Assembly: GCA_916700875.1 (NCBI GenBank) | Contig: CAKAKS010000062.1 | Coordinates: 1,187,009-1,251,008 of the forward strand | Origin: Sebastes aleutianus | Taxonomy: Eukaryota; Chordata; Actinopteri; Perciformes; Sebastidae | Direction of reading: 5' to 3' | DNA length: 64,000 bases | In this document: one piece after another, positions 1-10,665 of the stretch | Numbering within the stretch: position 1 is the stretch's first letter | Layout: every line of letters begins with the position of its first letter | The notes under the pieces: model-generated | Database searches by the model: none | Told to the model about the DNA's origin: nothing | Seen by the model: only the letters and a program-made list of their open reading frames with translations | Position numbers and translations under genes: made by a program

Positions 1-500
1 GTGCCAGCAAGGAGCAGGTGTGGGGAGGCAGCCCTGCGTTGCCCCGTTGCCCATCTGCGTGGCCGTCTGTGTGCCGCCTGCGCCCTCTCTGTGCCAACGC
101 CACACAGAGCCGGGGAGCCGGGGGGTGAGAGGGGGGTGAGGAGGGCCTAAAGGGAATCAACCATGGGAGAGAGAGGAGGGCAGGGGGTAGAAGGATGGAG
201 GGGCACGGGGGGGGCGGCTGGCTGGTTGCCCATGTATACCCCCCCCCCCCCTCTCTCCCTCTGCCCTGTTTCTTTTATCTTTTATCTGTGCCTATGCTGA
301 TGAGCTGTGATGTACAGGGAGGGAGGACGAGGGAGACACAGACAGAGCAGAGTCTATTTACCAGTCTGCATGTTCTCAGGCTAGTGAAGTGCTCTCTGTG
401 CAGAGCTCTGACCGTTACTATCACTATATATCACACGGCTGTGTTCAATACTCCATTCTGATTGGTCCATCACAGCGTTCTACAGTCTGTTAGTTATTTA
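1..500. other. No gene seen; GC-rich flank of the minisatellite
   Basis: The first 250 bases are GC-rich with G and C homopolymer runs (a C run lies at about 240-252). Only short open frames without recognisable domains are present. From about 460 the sequence runs into degenerate copies of the 20-bp repeat that follows. Confidence 0.5.
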
Positions 501-2720
501 TAGCAGACCGTTGCTATGTATAGCAGACCGTTGCTACGTATAGCAGACCGTTGCTGTGTATAGCAGACCGTTGCTGTGTATAGCAGACCGTTTCTCTGTA
601 TAGCAGACTGTTGCTATGTATAGCAGACCGTTGCGATGTATAGCAGACTGTTGCTGTGTATAGCAGACCATTGCTCTTTATAGCAGACCGTTGCTATGTA
701 TAACAGACCGTTGCTAGGTATAGCAGACCGTTGCTCTGTATAGCAGACCGTTGCTGTGTATAGCATACCGTTGCTCTGTATAGCAGACCGTTGCTCTGTA
801 TAGCAGACCGTTGCTCTGTATAGCAGACCGTTGCTCTGTATAGCAGACCGTTGCTCTGTATAGCAGACCGTTGCTAGGTATAGCAGACCGTTGCTCTGTA
901 TAGCAGACCGTTGCTGTGTATAGCAGACCGTTGCTATGTATAGCAGACCGTTGCTGTGTATAGCAGACCGTTGCTATGTATAGCAGACCGTTGCTCTGTA
1001 TAGCATACCGTTGCTCTGTATAGCAGACCGTTGCTGTGTATAGCATACCGTTGCTCTGTATAGCAGACCGTTGTTCTGTATAGCAGACCGTTGCTAGGTA
1101 TAGCAGACCGTTGCTGTGTATAGCAGACCGTTGCTGTGTATAGCAGACCGTTTCTCTGTATAGCAGACTGTTGCTATGTATAGCAGACCGTTGCGATGTA
1201 TAGCAGACTGTTGCTGTGTATAGCAGACCATTGCTCTTTATAGCAGACCGTTGCTATGTATAACAGACCGTTGCTAGGTATAGCAGACCGTTGCTCTGTA
1301 TAGCAGACCGTTGCTGTGTATAGCATACCGTTGCTCTGTATAGCAGACCGTTGCTCTGTATAGCAGACCGTTGCTAGGTATAGCAGACCGTTGCTGTGTA
1401 TAGCAGACCGTTGCTGTGTATAGCAGACCGTTGCTGTGTATAGCAGACCGTTTCTCTGTATAGCAGACTGTTGCTATGTATAGCAGACCGTTGCGATGTA
1501 TAGCAGACTGTTGCTGTGTATAGCAGACCATTGCTCTTTATAGCAGACCGTTGCTATGTATAACAGACCGTTGCTAGGTATAGCAGACCGTTGCTCTGTA
1601 TAGCAGACCGTTGCTGTGTATAGCATACCGTTGCTCTGTATAGCAGACCGTTGCTCTGTATAGCAGACCGTTGCTAGGTATAGCAGACCGTTGCTGTGTA
1701 TAGCAGACCGTTGCTATGTATAGCAGACCGTTGCTCTGTATAGCATACCGTTGCTCTGTATAGCAGACCGTTGCTGTGTATAGCATACCGTTGCTCTGTA
1801 TAGCAGACCGTTGTTCTGTATAGCAGACCGTTGCTAGGTATAGCAGACTGTTGCTGTGTATAGCAGACCATTGCTCTTTATAGCAGACCGTTGCTATGTA
1901 TAACAGACCGTTGCTAGGTATAGCAGACCGTTGCTCTGTATAGCAGACCGTTGCTGTGTATAGCATACCGTTGCTCTGTATAGCAGACCGTTGCTCTGTA
2001 TAGCAGACCGTTGCTAGGTATAGCAGACCGTTGCTCTGTATAGCAGACCGTTGCTGTGTATAGCAGACCGTTGCTATGTATAGCAGACCGTTGCTGTGTA
2101 TAGCAGACCGTTGCTATGTATAGCAGACCGTTGCTCTGTATAGCATACCGTTGCTCTGTATAGCAGACCGTTGCTGTGTATAGCATACCGTTGCTCTGTA
2201 TAGCAGACCGTTGTTCTGTATAGCAGACCGTTGCTAGGTATAGCAGACCGTTGCTGTGTATAGCAGACCGTTGCTATGTCTAGCAGACCGTTGCTCGGTA
2301 TAGCAGACCGTTGCTCGGTATAGCATACCGTTGCTCTGTATAGCAGACCGTTGCTATGTATAGCAGACCATTGCTGTGTATAGCAGACCGTTGCTCTGTA
2401 TAGCAGACCGTTGCTGTGTATAGCAGACCGTTGCTATGTATATCAGACCGTTGCTATGTCTAGCAGACCGTTGCTATGTATAGCAGACCGTTGCTACATA
2501 TAGCAGACCGTTGCTACGTATAGCAGACCGTTGCTACGTATAGCAGACCGTTGCTATGTATAACAGACCGTTGCTATGTATAGCAGACCGTTGCTGTGTA
2601 TAGCAGACCGTTGCTATGTATAGCAGACCGTTGCTATGTATAGCAGACCGTTGCTGTGTATAGCAGACCATTCCTATGTATAGCAGACCGTTGCTGTGTA
2701 TAGCAGACCGTTGCTGTGGA
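501..2720. repeat. 20-bp minisatellite, 111 units
   Basis: Units of the form TAGCAGACCGTTGCTATGTA run head to tail. Every unit from 501 to 2720 is exactly 20 bp, so all variation is by substitution. The unit contains a short inverted repeat, TAGCA and TGCTA around a 6-base loop. Variant units recur in blocks: the stretch 591-780 reappears at 1151-1340 and 1451-1640, and its second half at about 1848-1980, which shows segmental duplication within the array. Because 20 is not a multiple of 3, all three minus-strand frames give the same 20-residue peptide, so long open frames there are artefacts. Confidence 0.98.
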
Positions 2721-3110
2721 TGCTCTCATCATAGACTCTGGAGGACCATGTCCGATCATATCAATGCGCAGAAAGAAGTCCAGTAAATTTAACGTCAGCT
2801 GTTGCAAAAAAAGGACGTTGGGTTGGGAAAACACGATGGGGTATTTTTCTGATATTCATTTTAAAATATTTGGAGAGCACGAAACTTTAGATTCATGGCC
2901 AACGGCAGAAGAGTCCCAAGTGAAATATTCCCAGAGAAGTCCCATTCACCTCGTCTCACTTCACCATCAATGGAAATGTTCCAACCATTGCTACGCAGTT
3001 CCAACCGTGTCGAACGAGACTATTTTTTATTAGCGGAAGCAATCAAATCATTTTTATATCAATATTTTGTGTCAAATTATTGATCTCTTTAGTACGTAGC
3101 TGTGTAATAA
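2721..3110 (+). other. Unrecognised segment with a 105-aa open frame
   Basis: An open frame at 2716-3033 begins in the last minisatellite unit and gives 105 residues with a lysine/arginine-rich patch and several cysteines. I recognise no domain and see no splice or promoter signal that would make it a gene. The DNA looks like ordinary non-repetitive sequence or an unrecognised dispersed repeat. Confidence 0.3.
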
Positions 3111-3112
3111 GT

Positions 3113-3195
3113 GGGATAATGTACAGCTAGTGGGTAATTCTCTTGAAATAAACCCCTTCAGGGCGATGCAAGACCAGCTCACTGTACATTATCCC
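3113..3195. repeat. Short inverted-repeat element (MITE-like remnant)
   Basis: GGGATAATGTACAG at 3113-3126 is matched by its exact reverse complement at 3182-3195, with a spacer of about 55 bases. This is the shape of a very small inverted-repeat element. No clear target duplication was found. Confidence 0.6.
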
Positions 3196-3214
3196 TTACA
3201 TATTATTATGTATT

Positions 3215-3457
3215 ATATGAGACTAGAAAACCTAAGGAATCCATCGATACCAACCATGTCATACTAGCTTTTCGGGAAGAGTGCTAAATAACGCTACGAA
3301 GTTACTTGCTAAATTTTGGTGAGGAAAAACGGGCATGGCCATTTTTAAAGGGGTCCCTTGACCTCTGACCTCCAGATATGTGAATGTAAATGGGTTCTAT
3401 GGGTACCCACGAGTCTCCCCTTTACAGACATGCCCACTTTATGATAATCACATGCAG
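3215..3457 (+). mobile_element. hAT-like MITE family B, fragment
   Basis: This is an internal fragment of the most abundant dispersed family in the window. It shares the blocks 'ccaaccatgtcatactagct', 'aaaggggtcccttgacctct' and 'gacatgcccactttatgat' with the copies at 8154, 39028, 43758 and 55142. Both termini are missing: it starts near the 'gactagaaaa' block and stops at 'cacatgcagttt'. It is in the consensus orientation used here. Confidence 0.85.
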
Positions 3458-3751
3458 TTTCTTGAATGCATTATAAAAGTGTTATTGTCACCTATTCTAA
3501 AATTATGTATCTGAATATTTCTGCATACTGGGGTCCCTAAACAGTCTTGGAATTCCATAAATTGGGTCTCACTGTAAAGCTGAGACTCTGGTGGATCCAA
3601 TGAGCCCAACTGTATTCATGTGTGATGATGTTAGTCCCCATAGGAGACATTTCATTGTAGTGAGACCATTTTTTAAACTTGACCTCCCTGTATAAAATGA
3701 CCTGTGGTGAGCTCTAGGATAATCACAGCCTCATGAAACTTTACAGCCACA
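3458..3751. other. No gene seen
   Basis: Moderately AT-rich sequence between a MITE fragment and a minisatellite, with no open frame or structural signal of note. Confidence 0.45.
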
Positions 3752-3936
3752 AACTAGAGACCTAGAGTATTCAGAGGATGGATGGATCAGACTAGAGACC
3801 TAGAGCATTCAGAGGATGGATGGATCAGACTAGAGACCTAGAGCATTCAGAGGATGGATGGATCAGACTAGAGACCTAGAGCATTCAGAGGATGGATGGA
3901 TCAAACTAGAGACCTAGAGCATTCAGAGGATAGATG
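3752..3936. repeat. 38-bp tandem repeat, about 5 units
   Basis: Five nearly identical 38-bp units contain 'ctagagacctagag' and 'ttcagaggatggatgg'. The last unit is diverged ('gatagatggc'). The low divergence suggests recent expansion. Confidence 0.95.
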
Positions 3937-3939
3937 GCT

Positions 3940-5009
3940 CTCCTAGCTAGATTGACAATAAGGGGGTTTCTGAGCAGATTCCAGAACAGAGGTGCTCTCC
4001 ATCCAATCACCGAAAAATGCAGAAATCTCCAAATGTCAAAAACATGACTTTTTTTATGGTGTTCCTCAAGGTCTTGGTGTCTTAATGTGGTATTTTGGAG
4101 GGATTATTGATCAGTTTTATCAATTCTCGAGTGATAAAAAATTGTAAAATTTAGCAACAAATCTGTGTAAGAAATGGTATCAACCCAAAAATTGCTGCAG
4201 CAACTTATGAGAAATTATAGAGCATGAGAATGGCCATCATATAATTCTATCATAATGTTCTAAACGCTAATGCACTTTTACAATTTATTTGAATTCATTC
4301 ATTCATGTTCATTTCTGATTTATGAGCTGCATCTCAGATTAATCTTCAGGTTCCGAGCTTTCAGATGATGTACACCACTTCAATGTGACATCTACTGTTG
4401 ACCTGCTATCGCCCCCTAAAGACCCCCTGGACCCCCCTAAAAAAGACAAAAACGGGTTTATTGTGGGTCTCAGAGGGTTGAAGTGCACATGCATATGGAG
4501 AGATGTCATTGCTCCATTTGTCCAGCAGATGGTGCATGTTGGCAGCGGCGGGGCACAGCGCAGCAACACATGCTAAAGAAATCTGCCTCTCACAGGGGGA
4601 ACAGAGAGAGAGGAGTGGGAACCATTTCAACAGGGCTGCCGAGGCTTCAGCAGGAAGAAGGGGGGGGGGGGCGAAAACTCTCTGGCATATCTCACTTCAG
4701 TCTAAATTCCTACCAACATATAAAATATCCGTGGCTCCAAAGACTTAACTCAAAGTCTCAACAGTGTTTTTCATATTGGACTTCCTGATCACATCCGCAA
4801 AATATGCTGGATAATATCAGAGTCACAGCTGGCCTGAGGAGGACTCACTATAGATACCGGCAGGCTTCTTTAAACTGCACTGCTGATTTGTGTATATTAA
4901 GTTTCATACAAACAGAGCAGAGTATAAAATGTATAGCACTGAGGTTCACAGCTCGGAGTGAAAGACATGAGCCACCCTGTGGTACTCCTACGTTTCCCAT
5001 GTTGGGATA

Positions 5010-5010
<1 letters not shown>
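3940..5010. other. No gene supported
   Basis: Several overlapping open frames of 60-110 aa occur here on both strands, but none has a recognisable domain, and they overlap each other in several frames as random open frames do. A run of ten G lies near 4661. Confidence 0.45.

Positions 5011-5012
<2 letters not shown>

Positions 5013-5042
<30 letters not shown>
5013..5042. repeat. (GT)15 microsatellite
   Basis: An uninterrupted run of GT dinucleotides just upstream of the purine-rich tract. Confidence 0.98.
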
Positions 5043-5043
<1 letters not shown>

Positions 5044-5075
5044 TGGGCACAAGTGGGATCATGTGATGCCAGTCT

Positions 5076-5330
5076 TTGCCAGGGAACGGGGGAGAGAGAC
5101 AGACGAGGAGGAGGAGGAGGAGGGGGGAGGGATATAGGGTGAAAAGACAAAAAAAAGGGGGGGAGAAGAGAGGCAGACAGAAGTGGAGACAAGAAAAAGA
5201 CAAAAAAGAAGTGAATGAGAGAGAGGAAGAAAGGGAGAAGTGGGGAGGGAAAGAGTGATAGACTGAGGAAGAGGGGGAGAGAGAAAGGGAGAGGGAGAGG
5301 GAGAGGTGGGGGGGGGTTGAGGGGGGATTG
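5076..5330. repeat. Purine-rich (GA/GGA) low-complexity tract
   Basis: About 250 bases are almost entirely A and G on the plus strand, including repeated GGA, GAGAGG and GGGAGA motifs. Such tracts can adopt triplex structures and also occur in the leaders of vertebrate neuronal genes. The proline/serine-rich open frames on the minus strand are a by-product of the skewed composition. Confidence 0.85.
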
Positions 5331-5652
5331 TGAGAGCTGTGGGAACGTTTTGCCTCGCCAAGAAAGACGTGAGCAGAGAGAATAAAAGAAGGAATGAGAA
5401 AAGAAAGAGAGACTTGTTGGCAGAGCAGAGGAGGAGAGGAGGGTACATGGGGGGAGTGGGGGGGGGGGGGGTGAAGCAGCGTACAGTGGGCACCAGAGAG
5501 CGGGCACCATCAAACCCAGCGCTGCGAGGGAGACGAGGAACAGCAAACACACCACAGCGCCGCGGCCACCGAGAGGCAGCAGCCATCGCTTCGGAACAAA
5601 TACTCTCAACTACTCTCACAGTTTAATAAACCTCACACACGTACCCATCGAG
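5331..5652 (+). other. Candidate non-coding first exon with CpG-rich 3' part
   Basis: Downstream of the purine tract the sequence becomes CpG-rich (around 5515-5595, with GCGCTGCGAG and GCGCCGCGGCC). It runs to a splice-donor-like 'cgag|gtaaat' at 5652/5653. No long conserved reading frame is present, so if transcribed it would be a 5' untranslated exon. A promoter cannot be placed; no TATA box is apparent. The alternative is a chance GC-rich island in intergenic DNA. Confidence 0.25.
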
Positions 5653-5725
5653 GTAAATGAGAGCGAGCTATGATCCGGGAGGGAGGTCGCGGCGACCTGC
5701 CACTCAAACCGTGACTGTCTTCCAG

Positions 5726-5869
5726 GGGACAACACGGAGAGCTGAGAGCGTGACTTTGTGAACTACTGGCTGGATGTTTTATCACCATTCCCCTCTGGGT
5801 CAGTTTCCTCCGGGACACATTTTCAGCACCAAGCTTGCGATGGACAAGTTCATCTAGCTTTCAGAGAAA
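5726..5869 (+). other. Candidate second untranslated exon
   Basis: An acceptor-like pyrimidine/CAG ('gtcttccag|gggac') at 5725 and a donor-like 'agaaa|gtaagc' at 5869 bracket 144 bases. The intron this implies upstream is only 73 bases, short but within the range seen in fish. The only ATG-initiated frame near the 3' end stops after five codons. Without transcript data this is speculative. Confidence 0.2.
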
Positions 5870-6040
5870 GTAAGCAGTTAAAATACTATAGTCAAGGAAG
5901 GAATACTATATACAGGCAACGGCCCTGGGTCCCCGTTTACTGTGTGTCAGCTGGTTTGTGGTAATAGTTTTGATCAAATCAAGTGAAATGATAAGAGCTT
6001 TAAAGCTGCTCTAATCAGTGTCTTGATATGGACAATGACT
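5870..6040. other. No gene seen
   Basis: AT-rich sequence following the candidate donor site, before a dispersed repeat. Confidence 0.4.
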
Positions 6041-6043
6041 CAA

Positions 6044-6255
6044 AGGGCTGTACCAAATAGATCCAAGCTTCATCCAGAACCTTCACATCCTAAATCAACA
6101 GTTGAATGCTGTGTACCTTTTTTTTTTTTGCACGTCTAGTCATTGTGTTTGAACCTGGTATTTGTGCACAGCTGCAGATAAAGATCAGGCTACACTAATA
6201 TTATTAGTATTATTCTATTAGTAGAATTAGAGTCCAGTGGTGGCTGTGTAGGATT
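6044..6255 (+). mobile_element. Dispersed repeat family X, copy 1
   Basis: This stretch matches 41042-41258 through 'agggctgtac', 'gcttcat', 'tttttgcacgtct', 'cattgtgttt', 'cagctgcag' and 'ggctacactaat'. The 'agggctg' start resembles the hAT-type termini common in this window. The right end is not defined, because the two copies lose similarity after the 'gtgatggct' block. Confidence 0.65.
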
Positions 6256-6730
6256 GCTTCCGACTCATGTGGTCCAAACATTTCCAATAACTCCAGAGCC
6301 TTGTTAAGTCCAAACAAATTTAGATGTAATAATTTCCAAAATTCACAACATATTTTTATCTAACGAAATATTTGGTTTCAATCCGTATCTGTTGGCGGTT
6401 AGCATTTCAAAAACAAAATTTTCAAAAAAAACTGTTTGCTCTCCTGTGAAGTGTGTAAACTTCTTTTGTGTTGGTTTTACAGCCCGCGACTTTACTGTTT
6501 TGGTTCACTGTCACGTCTCTCATCAACTTTATTTACAGCAGCTGCAGGCAGCTTTATAGTCCGTGTAAAGCAAAAATAAATATGCATTCTGGGTTTGTCA
6601 CGCCACAGAAAAATGTGTTACTAGCCAAATTTGAATGATTAAAAAAATTGCCAAGAATATAAAATTAGCTTTCAGAATCATGGTAAAAAAAAGCAGTATT
6701 TTCTGCTCTGAGAGGCTGGGGGCTGATGCT
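6256..6730. other. No gene seen
   Basis: AT-rich unannotated sequence that may include the unrecognised remainder of repeat family X. Confidence 0.4.
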
Positions 6731-6772
6731 GGGGGCGTGTCACTGGGGGCGTGTCACTGGGGGCGTGTCGCT
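6731..6772. repeat. 14-bp GC-rich repeat, 3 units
   Basis: Three units of GGGGGCGTGTCACT lie in tandem, the last with one substitution. They are followed at about 6783-6802 by three copies of CTGAAAC. The GGGGGCGTG core resembles a GC-box or Egr-type site, but tandem expansion explains it without invoking function. Confidence 0.9.
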
Positions 6773-6854
6773 GAAGGCTCTGAAACCTGAAACCTGAAAC
6801 CTCTCTTAAAACATCCATGGCTGAAACCACACCCACAAGAGGAGAAGGTGCATT

Positions 6855-7135
6855 CCGGATTGGGGAAATGTGGCGTACGGAAGAGTGCTTGCCCGGTGTC
6901 GCTCGGGGGTCTGAGTCCTTCTGATTGAGGTTCAGCCCGTGGACGGTGTGAGGCCGTTAACGGCCCCCGTCGCGCAGTATTACCGGGGGATTCAACTCGG
7001 CGGGCTAGGGACGGCCGCTCGGTGTGGGAGGATCTCCTCGCGGGACCTCTCTCCAGCGCTGGCTGGCACCCGCCGGGCGCATTTCATCCGAGGCGTTCAG
7101 TCGGCTTGGAAAGGCTGGAAGGGTTGGAAAGGTTT
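6855..7135 (+). pseudogene. 28S rRNA fragment (D1-D2 region), internally deleted
   Basis: Two blocks match the 5' part of vertebrate 28S rRNA. The first has 'aaatgtggcgtacggaag', 'gagtccttctgat' and 'cagcccgtggacggtgtgag'. The second has 'ggattcaactcggcggg', 'gatctcctcgcgggacc' and 'cgccgggcgcatttc'. They are in normal order, but the intervening core that should contain the region ending in 'gtggggtccgcg' is missing. The join is at a CGCGC motif near 6976. Single-base changes are scattered throughout. It is a relic of rDNA inserted elsewhere, not a functional rRNA. Open frames of up to 90 aa across it are spurious. Confidence 0.85.
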
Positions 7136-7264
7136 CTGTTTTCCCTGCCAAAAACCAGGTTTGTGAAGACGGGTGGGGTCATGTTAAGGATGACTCCACT
7201 GCGTCATCGAGCCATGGATTCAGCGGTCTAACTCCACAATCCAGTACTACAACGTTCACAGTCT

Positions 7265-7690
7265 TTGCACATGTTTCCAGTAATCATTTAATTTAGAAAC
7301 AAATCTCTGAATTTCCTTTACAAGGCCTTCAGTGAAAAAGCTGTAAAAACACTATATATAATACACTACTATATATAATACACTACCTGCTCAGCAGCAA
7401 ACAGCAGACAGACACAGTTAGTGACTACCAGGTGAACATCGTGGAGCATTTAGCAGCTCAACAGCCAGATATTTCCCTCAGGAGGTGGTAGAGACCAAAA
7501 ACAGAGCTAAAAGTTGAGTGAATACTGGACTTACATTTGTCAAGAGGTCAGAAACACTACCCAAATGAATGCTAATGTTGCTCTGTGTCTGCTCAATGTG
7601 TAAATAAACAACTGTTTGCTAAAACGTTAGCCAGCTTTTGCGCTGTCCCAAAATAGCCCAAAAATGCAGGTTTAAAGACACAGTGAAATA
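7265..7690 (+). mobile_element. Dispersed repeat family H, copy 1 (empty site)
   Basis: This is paralogous to 22187-23190. Shared blocks include 'cagttagtgacta', 'aggtgaacat'/'tggtgaacat', 'atttccctcaggag', 'cagagctaaaag' and 'ccaaatgaatgct'. This copy is uninterrupted at 'ctcaggag' (7477-7484), where the other copy carries a 728-bp insertion. Family class is unknown. Confidence 0.75.
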
Positions 7691-8153
7691 AAAAGACCTT
7701 TTCCGAGGTCTAATCCTGTGTCTCCGTGTTAATGTTCAGTTCTCTCTTGTTATGTGCCAAATATGTGTCAAAAAGTTAGAACAAAATGTCTTTTCTCTTC
7801 CTGTATGTATTTGTTTTTCATGACTCATCTTGAAGTTGGGGGCGTACTTACAGTAGATGTGTTAGAACTGGACAATATGGCTAAAATCATGGTCATTATA
7901 TCAATAAGGAGATTTCCCAATATTAATGTATATCACAATATGGCATGTATGCCAAAGCAATGAATTGTACTCCACTCTTATGCATCATATGAGACCAAGC
8001 TCTTCATCAGTGTCAATCAAACTCATTTTGTCTAATTTTAATTATTATTATTATTCTAGGTTTTAATTACAGCTAGTTTGGAATAACTATTTCATAATTA
8101 TATGATTTTACGGAAAGTTGTATGAAATAAATACTACAGGGTAGTATTAGTAC
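7691..8153. other. No gene seen
   Basis: AT-rich sequence with a short ATT repeat near 8040. A 69-aa open frame at 7754-7963 has no recognisable features. Confidence 0.4.
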
Positions 8154-8758
8154 TAGGGTTGTCAATCGATTAAATACTTTGCGGTTAACCGCATGACTGT
8201 CCGTAGTTAATCGTGATTAATTGCAAATTAATCACACATTTTTTTATATACCTTAAAGGGAGATTTGTCAAGTATTTAATCCTCTTATCAACATGGGAGT
8301 GGACAAATGTGCTGCTTTATGCAAATGTATGTATATATTTATTATTGTAAATCAATTAACAACACAAAACAATGACAAATATTGTCCAGAAACCCTCACA
8401 GGTACTGCATTTAGCATAAAACAATATGCTCCAATCATAACATGGCAAACTGCAGCCCAACAGGCAACAACAGCTGTCAGAGTGTCAGTGTGCTGACTTG
8501 ACTATGACTTGCCCCAAACTGCATGTGATTATCATAAAGTGGGCATGTCTGTAAAGGGGAGACTCGTGGGTACCCAGAGAACCCATTTACATTCACTGAT
8601 CTTGAGGTCAGAGGTCAAGGGACCCCTTTAAAAATGGCCATGACAGTTTTAGCACAAGTTTGGAGCGTTATTTGGCCTCCTTAGTGACAAGCTGGTATGA
8701 CATGGTTGGTACCGGATTCTTGCGATGCGTCATTATGGCGTACAAGTTGACAGCCCTA
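8154..8758 (-). mobile_element. hAT-like MITE family B, complete copy
   Basis: The termini are TAGGGTTGTCAATCGATT on the left and TTGACAGCCCTA on the right. The flanking octamers ATTAGTAC and GATAATAC agree at 5 of 8 positions, compatible with a decayed hAT-type duplication. It carries the family's internal blocks (Ala/Gln-rich 67-aa frame at 8293-8496, 'gacatgcccac', 'tgacctctgacc' in reverse complement). At 605 bp it has no room for a transposase, so it is non-autonomous. Confidence 0.85.
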
Positions 8759-8766
8759 GATAATAC

Positions 8767-10665
8767 TCTATACATGATGAGGCATAAAGCTAAAAGGTTT
8801 AATGTTGTTTTTACAGCGTGACACTCAAAGCCAGACTTTACTTTCAGGATTCACAGCAAAATGTCATTTTGAACAGAGGACAGGCATTATGTCACTCTTC
8901 TCACATTTTAATATAATGTCAACAAAATATTATTCTGATTACAAGACAACGTTGTTTGCATCGCACTCTATTTACCCCAGTCTGATCCAAAGAGCACTAA
9001 CGGTTTATTTTGGGTTTGTGAACTATGCAAATAAATGCTCCCAAATCTATCTGGGGCTTGGAGGACGTGTTTTATGAGGGCTGTAAAACTCCACACAAAC
9101 ACATAAAGCAGGCCTGTAAAAATAATGTGTGCTCGGCATAAATGCTCATTTGGACTAATGAATTAGGGGAGCGATGAATGGCTGCGTAAAACTCCACATC
9201 CTCCCTGGGTGTTGCCAATGGAGGCATAAATGTATGATGGGTATGATTTACGAGCGAGTCTGCGTGTCAGTTTTTTCGGCGTATGCCTGAGGAGGAGGGG
9301 GCAAGTGTGTCGCTGTGTTTATATGCATCTCGGCGACTACTTTATGTGCATGACTCATGCGTCTCATCTTTAGACCTTTCAGATCGGTGTCAAATAAGGA
9401 CACGGATGAGATCTGGGATAACACACATGCACACGGGAGCACAAACGGTGGCTAAACATCGACTAGCGCTCTATTAAACTTCCTCCTGAGATAGTGGGGC
9501 CTTTCCCAACAATATCAGACAGCCAGATCTGCATACTTACAGCATGAACTGAAGATTTATTCTTTCAGCTGACAGAGAGAGGAGGAGGAGGAGGAGACAG
9601 AGAGAGAGAGATGGAGAATAGCAGATGAGGCCTGAGAAAAAACAATCAGCCAAATGAGGGCACAGATAGAAAGGCGACCTTTGGCCACCAGCTGTCTGGG
9701 AGTCACCGCCCAGCCTCTGTCTCCCCAGATGAACCCAGCCCTGAGGGTCAGTGGCTCCCGGCACAGCCGTGTTTGTGACGGTTTGTTTCGCTGCTGCTGC
9801 CGCGGCGGAGTCTTCCAGTGTTTGTGTGCGTGCCCCGATGCGCACGAGGCTGGCTGATATCTGTGTCAAAGCTGGCTTTATCTCGTGGGCAGATAGGGTG
9901 AGTAAACAAATGCCCTGTCTGTGACATACTAGCTGACAAATGCTCCCTAGTATCAGGCCCAGGGCACTGGGACAAACGACTCAGGCGAGTCCCAGGCTCC
10001 AGCTGCAGCCACAGGCCTCAGAGTGAAAGTCTACTACTGGAATCTACACTTCTTATTATTCTGTGACCACCAGTAGAGTGCAGGTTGTTGCATTGCCACA
10101 AACATTAGTAGCACATAGTTTTCATCAATCAGATTGACATTATGAGTGAATCAAAATGTCCATACATGTCAGACATGCAGGATTAGCCTAGTTCGGACAG
10201 CTTATGGCTCTCCCTCGGTCAAGCTGATAATTAGAGATTTATTCCTACCATCTATCAATCCATCTATTAACTTATTAACCCAGATGAAAAGCTTTAAAAC
10301 CTTCCTTCCTCCCCCTCATCAGAATCAACACGGCGAGGGGAGATTAAACCGCTGCCAATCCACTTAGCGAGTTCAAAAAATAAACATATTCATCAATGAG
10401 CATGACTGACCTCGGTCTTATTATCTCCCAGCGCAGCGACTGCATGCTCAAGTGATGCACTTTAAAATGTGACCTTGTTTGGAAAACCGACACGCAAAGT
10501 GAATAACGGAGAGAAAAGAAGTCACAACTAAAAATAGATTTTTCATGTAATAAAATAAGAAAACAGACTTAGGTCAAATATCTGTAACAAAATCCTCTTT
10601 AACAGTTAACATGACGCTCTGTGATCTTCAATACTGACATGTTTGATCAGGACATTGCATCTCTG
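8767..10665. other. No gene supported; possible conserved-type block near 9.1 kb
   Basis: I see no exon-like reading frame in this 1.9-kb stretch. Around 9090-9240 the sequence is non-repetitive and contains homeodomain-type cores (CATAAA, ATTAG, TAATGAATTA), which could be a conserved non-coding element, but this cannot be judged from one genome. A GGA/GAGA tract lies at 9575-9615. Confidence 0.35.

Noticed and set aside
714..2186. Long minus-strand open frames encoding a repetitive peptide (TVCYTEQRSA type)
   Set aside because: They exist only because the 20-bp unit lacks stop codons on that strand; all three frames give the same peptide and there is no gene context.
501..2720. CRISPR-like appearance (short regular repeats with a small palindrome)
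   Set aside because: Units are contiguous with no unique spacers, and the DNA is clearly vertebrate. It is a minisatellite.
4848..5619. 253-aa proline/serine/leucine-rich minus-strand frame
   Set aside because: It is the complement of a purine-rich low-complexity tract and overlaps other open frames in different phases.
6939..7296. Three overlapping frames of 69-90 aa
   Set aside because: They cover the 28S rRNA relic and have no protein identity.
8146..8766. Exact 8-bp duplication for the family B copy
   Set aside because: ATTAGTAC and GATAATAC match at only 5 of 8 positions, so it is reported as possibly decayed, not proven.
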